DNA from: Klebsormidium nitens | Taxonomy: Eukaryota; Streptophyta; Klebsormidiophyceae; Klebsormidiales; Klebsormidiaceae | Assembly: GCA_000708835.1 (NCBI GenBank) | Contig: DF237603.1 | Span: forward strand, 1-46,389 | Direction: 5' to 3' | Length of the DNA stretch: 46,389 nucleotides | Shown here: positions 1 through 10,400 of the stretch, piece by piece | How the letters are laid out: every line of letters begins with the position of its first letter | Position numbering within the stretch: position 1 is the first letter of the stretch | Translations under genes and position numbers: made by a program | Notes under the pieces: generated by a model | What the model saw: the letters and a program-made list of their open reading frames with translations, nothing else | Database searches by the model: none | What the model was told of the DNA's origin: nothing

Positions 1-170
1 AGACTGGTTGTTGTGCTGTCAAACTCGCGCCTTTCAGGCGGCGACAGTAGTGGTACCGTCGCTATAAGACCCAGCGGACGGTATGAACCATATAGGACTC
101 GTACGGTACCCGGCAGAGCAACCGGGCAGTCTTTGTGACATTAGGGTTAAGTCATAATGCACTGATGGTG

Positions 171-230
171 TGTTAGGGTCACGCCACTTACTGTGACGGT
201 TTGTTAGGGTCGCGTCCCTTCCCTGTGACT
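171..230. repeat. degenerate tandem unit with TTAGGG core
   Basis: Two copies, 171-197 and 203-230, start GTTAGGGTC and end in TGTGAC plus one base, with a few substitutions between them. The period is 32 bp. A third partial match (TGTGACATTAGGGTTA) lies just upstream at about 135-149. Confidence 0.5.
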
Positions 231-489
231 GCTCTCAGATTAGGGTTCCCACTAACGGTTGAGCACTTATTCTTAGGTTTCTAGTGTGGTTAGGATTTCC
301 CGGTTGTTCGTACGGAAAAAACACTGCTCGGAAGGCTTGTTGACATGACCGGCGACAGGAACCGTCCGGGTCCGAAATTTCGAAAGGAGTTCACAAGTTT
401 TGTGCCTCTTGCGCCACTGGCCAGTCTCCAAACGGCGCGCGCATGCTATTAGCGCTGTGCGCGCATGCCGTATAGGGTTTAATTAAACA

Positions 490-498
490 TTAGGGTTT
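490..498 (-). promoter_or_regulatory. telo-box (AAACCCTAA)
   Basis: TTAGGGTTT on the plus strand is the reverse complement of AAACCCTAA, the telo-box found in many plant promoters, especially of translation-related and proliferation-related genes. It lies 433 bp before the DUB start codon. Its function here is inferred from the motif alone. Confidence 0.4.
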
Positions 499-654
499 GG
501 TACACCGTCCGACCGTCCACGAGGAGGAACTTCGGAACGAGCCCATGCCATCCGACGGTACCGAAGCCGCCGTGAACAGCATCTGACGGCCAAGATGCAG
601 CTTGATTTGGTCGTCTGGTCGAACGGTCAAGATCGTCGCTGTAGGATACCCACT

Positions 655-729
655 GGTACGTACCGCCTTTTGCAGAGTAATAGGTAAAATGTCAAACAGG
701 GAGAGCCCTTTCAACGGTACGTACCGCCT
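655..729. repeat. perfect 14-bp direct repeat GGTACGTACCGCCT
   Basis: The 14-mer occurs at 655-668 and again at 716-729, 61 bp apart, in the presumed promoter or leader of the DUB gene. Its first ten bases (GGTACGTACC) are a perfect palindrome, so each copy could be a dimeric protein-binding site. No known factor is assigned. Confidence 0.45.
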
Positions 730-930
730 CTGAAGTGGGCAGCAAAAGGCGCCAATGGCTCGGCCATCCCTCACCTTGGTGGCGTTGTGGCGTCTCCTTG
801 CATGATCTGAAATTCTGGACAAGAGTATTTTCGAGGAGCCTGTGGCGGCATGCAGCCCTGCATCTGAAGAGAATGTAGAAAGGGTTTTGCCAGGCTATCG
901 AAAATTGGAGAAAAGATTGAAAGTTTTAGG

Positions 931-3900
931 ATGGATGTCCACGACAATGACGAGACGTGGGACACCGAAATCAACGACAATATCGTGGGCCGGAGTGTGA
1001 GCGACTCCTCGTCCGAGGAGCTGGATGGGGCCCACACCATACTACCAATCAGGGCGCAAGAGCAGGAGGACGACGAGACGATGGACGTCGAGTTGCCGGA
1101 AGCGTTCCCCCGCTATGAGTACAACATTTTTAAGGATGGGCTGAACAAATACCCCGCATGGACGGTGTTTCCAAACCACCTGGCCAAATGCCTGGGGGCA
1201 GCGGCTGCAATTGTGAAAGCGGGCGAGGAGATGACCAGCCCCGACGTGCAGCGGCTGAAGACGCTGTATCAGCAACTAGCCGTGGATGCGTTCGAGAAGT
1301 GCCTCCAGGAGCGGGCGCTCCGGGAATGGCCAGTCACGGTCCAGGAAAATATCTATGCGGCCATAGAGCAGCTGTTGGACTTGTTGGTCGCCAAGCTGCC
1401 GCAGCTGGAGCTCGAGGGGGGTGGCGCAGAGGAGGATCTGCACCCCCTGCTGCAGTGCCTCTCAATGTCATTTGATCGGCACTGCGAGTACCACCTGAAG
1501 CACAGGTATGACGGCGCCGAGGACTTTCTCAAGAAGAGGAAGTCGAATGCCAGCCTGGGGATGAACGAGGCAAGCACGAGAGCGCAGCCACTTGTGGCGT
1601 CCCCTGAGAAGACGCACAATTATGACTGGTTTTGCCATGCGAGGGCAGACTACGTCACCGAGGTTAACGAGTGCACATGTGCTGCATGCTACCCTGGGGT
1701 GTCGCACGTGCTGCTGGCAACCCTGCTCAACCGGTTTGGGGAGAGCAAGTACGGGGACGGGTATGCAGAGATTCTGAAACTGCTGTGCAAAGCCGCCCAG
1801 CTGCTGCTATCCACAATCGAGCGGCTGCTGGAGCCCCTGGCCCTCGCCGCGGAGTTTTTCACCCAGGGCCTCCTGCAGAAGTTTGCGGAGCCCTGCCGGA
1901 ACCTTCTGGAGTATATTGCGGAGCTGCTAGACCATGATCTGGACACGTTCAGCGACAAGACGAAGCAGGGGTCGTACGCGTCAGTGTCACAGATCCTGCG
2001 CCACCTGCGGGGGGTTTTTGGGATGCTGATGTCGTCGGAGGCGGTGGAGCAGCTTGTGAGCCCGGTGCAGCGGAAGCTGGTGGAGCGCATGTTGGGGTAC
2101 CAGTCGTTCAACAAGCAGCTGAGCGCTGTGCGCGAGATCAGCAAGCTGCTGAGCAGTGCCAGGGCAAGTGCACTGAAGTGAGAGGTTCCCCCTTCCCTCA
2201 CGTGCTTTTGTGTTGGCACCACTGACTCTGAAGTTGATTGGCATAGAGGATCTCCTTCAGATACAAGGGATGCATCAGACATCGTCGAGCACATTTACGA
2301 TATTCTGCAATGGTGGTTGAAAGTTGTGATCCACTTTGTGATCAACTCAAGATTAGGGTTAACCAGGGCGCTTTGTTGATGCGAGTACGCTGCTGGTTAT
2401 GCACACTTTTGGAGTGGTGGAGAAGCGCTTTCTAAATCTGGGAACTCAACGGGGCACTCAGAAGTTGGTCTAGGAAATTGCTTGTGTTTGATCAGGGCTG
2501 GCCCAAGGACGTAAACTTATTTGGTCTAGTGGAGCAATTTGATGCTGGCCTTGGTTTTGCGAACAATTCTCACACTCAACCCAGGGCCACTAATAGCATA
2601 AAGGTTGTCAAGAACTCATGTCCCTTCGTCCATAGGAGAGGAAGGGCTTGGAAAGGTGGTTGCTGAGATGAAGGGGATTGGGTTTATGTTCACCAGATAT
2701 GGTTTTTTTTAAGAACACACTGCAGAGAAGGTTAGGACGCAGGTTGTATGGAAGGTTTTTTCCAGTCAACGTCATTGAGAGTTGGAAGCTGGGGAGGCTC
2801 ATCTGCTGGGCCGTTTAAGTTTCACAGGCAGATTGTGCAATCATTATACCGAGCATCATGAATATTGGTTCCCAAGTCTTTCTATAGTATGCACGTTTGG
2901 GGCAGAATAAGAGACCGGACCTTTTGCAAGTTGTTGCAGTAACACTCTGGGGAGTCGGCGAATGCTGTCAAGAAGCTGACTCTGGAGCATCCTTGCAGGG
3001 ACGGTGCTGAGGCTGTGCACTCCACCATAGACTGGCTGGAGAAGAAGGACGTGCTTCGCGTCATCTTACGAAGCCATCTGCACCACAAGCAGTATGTTGA
3101 CCAGGTTGGTGTGACGCTACGCACCTTCTCTAACGGGGAAAATTGTCAGTGGGGATCTTGACCTCGTGAGATCAGGTGGTGAATGGATGATTGATGAGGC
3201 TTTTTGGCAATCAGGCGGGGCTCATTGAAAATTGGTTCGTTCCTCCTGAAGTTCCTCAAATCATCATTATGGCCGTGCATTTTGAAGCAGACTTTAATTA
3301 GATGAAAAACATCGCTTCGAACATCTGGTGTTGTACCACATGTTTGGAACAGTCCCTGTCTCATACCACCTCATCTGTAAGATCTGTTAACACAAACCAA
3401 TCTGGTCACTTAATCGATTTGCTGCAGGCCCCTACTTCTTCACCCTTGCCTGCTCTTTTGCCTGTTTGTTTCAGCCGGTAGAAGGGCGCTGAGCCTCCAA
3501 CTGACTAAGCCATGACAAAATCCTGGTGTCTTACAGGTGAAGATCATCATGAAGTTCCTGCTGCAAGAGCGGCGACTTTCAGAGGAGCACTTGGACGCAA
3601 TCTGGGCGGCAACTGAGAAGCCAGACCAATTCGAGGCCGTAAGCATATCTTCCTCAAGTGTGCTTACATTTTCAATCTTTCTTGGCCTCCTGCTGTTGTG
3701 TGATGTCAACTGCAGCTCACCTGGCCCGGTCTGATCCCGGTATGATCTCTCAGACTCCAAAAAACTTGTATTCAAATCAGAAGGTCAGGAAAGATTTCCC
3801 GCCAAGCTCCTGCTGAGCACGTGCAGACGACCGTGAAAGAGCAAACCGAATGGTGTTTTGCTTGTTTAGCGCATGAGTAGGCTGCGGCACTCAGAGTCAG

Positions 3901-6900
3901 ATCTTGAAAGGTACATGGTGTACAGGGTTCCCTTGGCGCCGGTTGTCAGCGGTTCTGCTTCCCAGGATTGGGAAGTCCGGCCAGCATGCGAACTTCCTTT
4001 TCTTTCCGTGCAGGTCAAGAGCAACATCTTCGAGCTTCTGGCTGACCTGGCCTGGTCCTTCTCAGACATGCAGCTGGACAGTCTCTTCAACCGCTTTGAG
4101 CGAAGCAAGGTAGTGATCTTGATTCTCTTTTAAGCTAGAGAGGGACGAGAAAGAGATTCAAAGTTCTCTCTTGTCTTCCCGGCTTTGCTTCTTGTTTCCT
4201 TCCCGAAGTTCGGCGGATTGACCGACAAGACCAGACGGGCTGAGTGTCTGCTGAAAGCTGGCCTCACGAATCCTCTGATCTTGGTGTGAGAGCCTTCGAG
4301 TTTCACGATTGCATCTCCTGTCACGGTCCTGCTGCTACCTGGCTTGACTCCTTGTCGTTCTTGCAGGATCGCCCGTCGGATGATGTGTTGAAGGTGCTGC
4401 AGCTCATTAAGAAGCTGGCGCGGAGCGACACCAGGGGTGTCATGGCGCACAAGTAGGTGTTTTAACGTTCTAGCCACCGGCTGGCACTATGGACGAGCCC
4501 GATTTTGACGACTCTACCATACAAGAGTGGTGTTCCGGTCTCATGCAATTTAGAAAGCAGAATTTTGCCTTTTGACACTAGTACAACGATAGCAGATACT
4601 GGGCTTGACACTCCCCCTCTTCTCGTGCAGGCTCCTAGAGCTCCTCTGGAACATGCTTCTGTCTGGGGAGGCCCAGGGCGAGATCCTGGAGTCCAACTCC
4701 TTTGTCGAGATCTTGCAATACTACGACTCAGTCAAGCGTGCCGACAAGCAGGTGAGCTTCCGAGGGTTACGTAGCTTTCCTGCTCCTCGCCTCCAAAGAT
4801 CGCACAGTGTCTAGTTTGCGGAGACTCCGATAGTGTGCTCAGTTCCATCACAACGAAACATAGTTATAACACTGGCCAATGACAGAACTTTGGATGGCTC
4901 TAAAGCGGCAGTCAATGAGTTAATGCCTGTTGTGCTGCTTACAAGCAAACGTTTTGGAAATTGAAGGTCAGACGTCTTGCGTGTCAGGTATCTGCGATTC
5001 TGCCATCGAGAGAACTTATGCAAGTTCTCCGTGCGCAGGTGTACATAAAGCGCTGCCTCTCATCCATCGAGAAGGGCCAGGCCGTCCTCCCCTGCCTTTC
5101 CCTGCTGACGAGTATCTTCTTGCAAGACGACACCAACGTGGCCCTTCAGGTACCTCGTCACGAGAGTTGTTGACAATTTTCGTGCATCAATTCAAGGCAG
5201 GGAAATCTCGGGCTGAGGCGTTTTTGAACGGTCGGCCGAAACCGGTCTTACCGCTTCCTTAGAGAGACGGCCGTCGTGACGAAGAGCCCTTCTGAGCAGA
5301 CTCCTTCTGCTGGCGTAGGCTTCCTCGCTAATATGCCCAGTGGCTTCTCATGAACAGGTCTCGATTGTACTGCCACACGGAACTTGCGTTTGACACCCAT
5401 GTGTTTGACACCCTCTTGCGTCGCTCGCAGGGCCAATCCCAGCACTCTCCTCGAGTACAGCACATCAACGAGCTCGAGAAGCAGCACGGGATGGTCAGCT
5501 TGGTAAGGGATTGCTTCATCATTGTGAACTTCATTTCGTCATCATTGCTTCATGAATGTCCACGTAGGCACCATTGATTGTTTGGAACCTGCCAACTTTT
5601 GACTCGCGAGGAGAGTACCTTGTAACCGCTGGACTCTAGACTGTTGCGGAGGACCGATGCCCGAGGTTGCTTCATTGTTGTCGCTTGAAGGTTTCAAAGG
5701 CGAGCTTGAGTCGTTTCGCTGTTGTTGTCTTCAAGGTGTCAAAAGTTAATCGGCGACTCTGACTCATAATGTTTATAAAGACTCGTTTATTTCTGTGGCC
5801 AGGGGATGCACCTAGCCCCGTGGGTTGATGGAGATATGCTCGTTGCTTGTCAAAGCTTCAGTGGAGGATGCCGCATCTGGAGACATAGCCAAGCGATTCC
5901 TTGCTGCTTTGAATGCAGGTCGCAAAGAGTCTCGAGGTGTACATGGCACACGCTCGCTCGCTCGCCCCGGAGCTTCTTGAGGGCGCCAACGGGTCGAAGC
6001 CGGCCCCCGTGGACGGGCAGAAAACGCACGAGGAGCAGATCATGAGCAGGCTCAACTTCATGTTCTTCATATTGAACGTAAGCTTCCCCGTGCATGTGAG
6101 AAGAGGAACTCGGAAGACAGCAGGTTTTGTGATGTTGAGAAGTCGGTGACGCTTTTTTGTGTCCAATAATCGCGCGAAGGTTTCAGGTCTAGAACCTAGA
6201 TTGCAAGTCTTCTGTAGGCGAGAAGCTGTATGAGCGACTTCAGCAATTTTTGCAGAATTTGGGGGTGCCTCCGAGGAAAGTCAAGTCGAACTGAATTCTG
6301 CATCCGGGAGGTCTTCAAAGCCAAGTCGCTTCAAGTATTTCGACCGTTGTTTGATGAGCAGTAAATATACTCTCCGAGACGAAAGCCATTCGTACTAACC
6401 TGTGGCCATTTGTTGCTTGACACAGCTGGTTGAGAAGTTCTGTTGGATACAGTTGAACAGCGCTGTCAGAACAATTTTGGATTTTAAGAAGTGCGTTATT
6501 CACAATATTCATCTAGCTCGCCTAGCTTTCTGTTCTTGTCCTTCTCAACACTTCCCGTGCTGCTTGCTCTGTTTGCAGTGGAGCCAGCACGATCTTTCCT
6601 GGGACGTCGCGGAGCTTATCTGGGAGTGCCTGGTGGTAAAGGGCGCGTGCAAGTCCGACGCGGATCGAGCCATGACCTGGCTCCACCGCCTGCTGTCCAA
6701 GGGGTCTGCTGTCCTCATCTCCGCCGAGGCGCAGTCGAAGCTGCTGCTGCAGAAGATGTCGCAGATCGACCCGGCGGACCTGTCCATGATCGGTTATCAG
6801 TAAGAGATCGAGCACTGCAAAACTTCTCTCGGTGTCTGATTGTGCCGCCCTTTTGCTGAGATGCTTAGGACTTGGGCAAGGGCTGCGCGATTGTCTTTTG

Positions 6901-7447
6901 CTCATAGGGTCGGCGTCAGTGAGAGTGGTCAAGGAGGGGTTGAGGTTGTTTTGAATCTCACTCACTAATGTCATCCGTACGTTCAATTCTGCCCGCAGAC
7001 TGCTTGTTCTGAGAATCTTTTTTAAGTACCTTTGCTGCAGCTTATTGTGTTCGAGATTCTTGATCATCATTGTAACTTCAGCGCGGGATCTATGGTGACG
7101 CTTTTGCGAGGGAGCCTTTTCACCCCACAAGCCTCCATCTGTGTTCGACAGTTACTTTCACCCCACAAGCCTTCCAACTGTGTTCGACAGTTACTTCAAC
7201 CCATTGGTCCTTTCCTCTGACCGGCGTTCACAATCTCTGCAGGTGCTTCCAGCAGCTGTTCCAGCGCGTTAACGTGATTGAGAAGAAGCTCGTCATCGAG
7301 AGCGAGTGTCTGCTGACGGCCGAGCTGGACCTGAGCGGGCTCCAAATTTTGTGGAACATTGCGCTGCTGTCGAAAGAAGAAGCAATTGCAACGCTGGCCA
7401 TCGACTCATTGCGCATGCTCTTCCTCCACCTGTCCTCGGGTCTGCAG
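931..7447 (+). other. DUB exons 1-11: N-terminal helical region
   Basis: Coding exons: 931-2177, 2999-3104, 3537-3638, 4014-4109, 4367-4452, 4631-4751, 5039-5149, 5431-5502, 5919-6077, 6579-6799 and 7243-7447. Exon 1 ends SALK with the K codon split AA|G over intron 1 (donor GTGAGA at 2178, acceptor TTGCAG ending 2998). Conserved FAF blocks are seen in order: [55 protein letters not shown] followed by [23 protein letters not shown] and [13 protein letters not shown]. These match the armadillo/HEAT-like N-terminal half of USP9X, which serves as a substrate and partner scaffold. Exon 1 starts with an acidic stretch ([16 protein letters not shown]). Confidence 0.88.
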
Positions 7448-10400
7448 GTGCGTTAATACTGATAGCAGTTCATCTCTTTCTTTTTTGTCAGAAGCTCTTC
7501 CGGTTCTCTCCCTTCAAGGCTTGTCTCGTCTTTAAAGTGCAAGTCCTCGCGTCTCGATACCCAGACTTCATCTGATCTGCTTGTTTGCTCTGCTCGATTC
7601 CCTCAAGTCGGCTGAGCAGATTCGTCTGGATGACAAACAGCCTGTGCGCTTAAATCCGCTTTCGGAGTTTCCCCCCTCTAGAGGCACCAGCTATGTCCTT
7701 GAGGCATCGAAATCCTCAATCATGTTCAGTCTTCTAGGCTTTTGGCAATGTTGTGACTACGGAATCATATCCTCAGCATGGGTTGATTTTTCCTTTCCTC
7801 CCTCTTCCAGTCCCGCACTCTCGAGATCCGGAACTCCTTCACGAGCGAAGTCTTCCGCCGTCTGGAGGGCACTCTCGCCGCCGCCGGAGGCCCCACCTTC
7901 GTTCGGCCGCCGGACGCTGTCCAGCTCAGCGAGGCGTTCGAAACCACCGCCCCCAGCAAGGCCCCCGAGAAGATGGACGAGGACGGCGCCAACGCCGCTG
8001 ACACCAGCGCTGACGCCAGCGCTGACGCCAGCGCTGATGTCAGCATGACGCCAGCCGAGGCCCCCTCCACGGGGGAGGCGGGCGGGAGCGAGGCCTTGCA
8101 GGCGGAGCGGTGCCTGCGGCTGCTGCAGGTGTTCATCGACTCGTGCGAGTCGCGGCGCATGAAGCGGACGCCGGTGCACGGGGCCTTCTTTAAGGGCCTG
8201 CCGCTGGACCTGGAGGTGAGCCCAGTGACGGTGAGCGCAGTTTCCAGGCAGCGGGGCTGCTGGTTCTTCCCTTTCTTTTTGATTTTCTGGCGACAAGTGA
8301 TCTGGTTTTCTGCCTTTTGCTTTTGCTATCACCCTCCTTTGAGAGCGTCATAAGCTCCAGAACGCGTTCACAAGCTTCAACATCTGTCTAGAAACAGCGT
8401 CACAAACCGGTCTTGCAATAGGCAGATTTGCAAAAGTCTCTTAATCTGTTTTGAAGATAGTTGGTGTTTCTTGAAGATGGTCGAATGCTGCAGCAATAGA
8501 TGGCCAAGTGTGAGTTGAGGGCCATGGGCGTCAAAGCTTCAAGGTTGTTGGCACTGGTGAACGAAGTAAATGCCAATCATTGGGACACCATTTAAGCAAC
8601 CCCGTGCTATCCTTGCCGCTGCATTGCCCCGCAAGACGAACCATATTCTTTGGCAATCGGACACGAAATAGGAGCATTCAAAATGCGCATCTGGTAACAC
8701 TGTGATACCCAGTCAACCATTCAACCTAGACGAGTTTGATCAGTTTTTGGAAATCTGGGAGACTTCTCAGTCGACTGCCCTTCTGCCTCTTTGGCCACTT
8801 CCTCAGACATGTCTTGTTCTCCCTGCAGCTCATCACCACCATCAAGAACCAGCGCGGCGTCATCTCGTCCCACACGAACGAGTACATTGGCAACCTGCGC
8901 AGCAGGATTGCAGTCAAAATGAGCCAGACCCCGGCTCGTATCCGCCTACTCTCGCGGGGCCGGGAGCTGGTTCACGACGCGCGCTTGGCCCGCCAGGAGA
9001 ACCTCGTCATGGGCGCGCACATCCAGGTGGCGCCGCGCATGCAGGACGACCGGCCGCTGCCGTTTGAGGAGGAGGAGCTCCCGGGGGTGGTGCTGTCCAA
9101 GAAGGAAGAGGTGGGCTCCGAATCGATGCTTTTGGTTCTAGTTTTCTCGTCTACACAAGCTGGTGCTTATTGAAGTAGGTCAGGCTGCAAAGGTCCGACG
9201 TTCGGAAAGGGGGATCAAACGTTCGGAAAAGGGGAGTCGTCGTTGCCAATGAGGAACACGAAATTCTGTCTGGTTCGGCTCCCCTTCGGATTTGTTGTAC
9301 ACCTTAGAAACGTCAACCTCATGGGGTCCTCTTCTCTGACAAGCTTGCTTCTGAGTAGGTCTCAGGAGCGACGGCAGCCTCCATTGCTTTCCAAATATAC
9401 GATTTTACGGGCGACCAAGTTTGCCCCCTCTCTCGTCCCCAAGTTGCCTGGCCGTTGGTTGGTTTTCGCTTTCAATCAACGGTCCATCGCCTCCCTTCCA
9501 TCGTTTGGCTCTTTAACCCGAGCAGAATACTGTGCTCACGCCATACTCTGATTCTGATCCCCCGTTCGCAGGTGTACGAGGTGCTCTTCAAGCTGTGCGG
9601 CTCGAATGCGGCCAAGGTGCGCGAGGGCGCACAGGAGGTGCTCCAATTGCTACCGACGCACCCTGGCATCCTGGCCGACCTGTACTGGATCCTGGAGGCG
9701 AAAACGGCGGACGAAGTGCACGACCTGCTGGACCAGCTGTTCGGCGCGAAGGAACGGCTGCTCTACACGCTCCAGGTAAGTGTTGGTAGGAGGAAGGTGG
9801 TCGTTGTGAGAAGGATCCACACCCGACTTGCTTTCACTTATAGCTCAGCAGATTGGGAAGGTGGCCGGCTGCTTCACGCGCTCCAGGTTTGAGTCTGGAT
9901 ACTGTTGCCCGGGACTGGTGATGTGTAGCCGAAATGGTCATGAGTTGGCTGCCTTCAAACTCCATGAATCTGGAATAGCTGCTGAGACGACTTTTGTCTG
10001 ATGCTGATAGGCCCAGCCCTTTTGCGCCTTGACCATTGCGAGATTGTTGATATGGATCGTAGGCTGTTTCTGTCTGCAAATTGCCGCCGCCGCCGCCGTT
10101 GCTGCCTTACTCCCCTTGCAAAGCCAGGCACACGTCCAGCCCGTTTGGTTTGCTAGAAGGATTTGCTAAGAGGATGATTGTCCATCCTGCTTACCAACTA
10201 TCCTTTCCTTCCTGCCAGGTCCTCGACGGTGTGCTCCAGCCCGCCAACCGCAAGCTCGACTCCCGCGCCTTCACGATGCGCCAGAAGCTGCTCGACTTCC
10301 GGTGCGAGAGCTACCTCACCGGCGTCTTCGGCGCCGACGCCCTCCCGACGAACCTCGACGCCGCCGCACGCAAGAGCCTCTACATGTCCGCGCTGCGCAT

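Larger units (their letters stand above)
1..930 (+). promoter_or_regulatory. 5' flank / presumed promoter and leader of the FAF-type DUB gene
   Basis: I see no convincing gene in these 930 bases. The stretch holds six TTAGGG-type hexamers or near matches between about 140 and 498, one of which (490-498) is a perfect plant telo-box on the minus strand (AAACCCTAA). It also holds a degenerate 32-bp tandem unit (171-230) and a perfect 14-bp direct repeat (655-668 and 716-729). The first ATG of the downstream coding exon is at 931. Where transcription starts cannot be read from the sequence. Confidence 0.5.

Noticed and set aside
490-822. 110-aa minus-strand frame in the DUB promoter
   Set aside because: No known domain, no splice partners, and it overlaps the repeats of the promoter region. 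It is not supported beyond being open.
931-2181. Single-exon 416-aa gene
   Set aside because: Its last residues match the FAF N-terminal block that continues in the exon at 2999-3104. The stop at 2179-2181 lies just inside intron 1, after a good GTGAGA donor, so it is exon 1 of the DUB gene.
2955-3104. Alternative exon 2 start at 2955 with a GC donor at 2164
   Set aside because: It is in phase, but the acceptor is purine-rich. The GTGAGA donor at 2178 with the TTGCAG acceptor at 2998 is canonical and also in phase.
6188-6293. Open stretch [20 protein letters not shown] as an extra DUB exon
   Set aside because: The flanking exons join in phase without it (FILN then WSQHDLSWD) as in the animal protein, and it ends in a stop with no donor.
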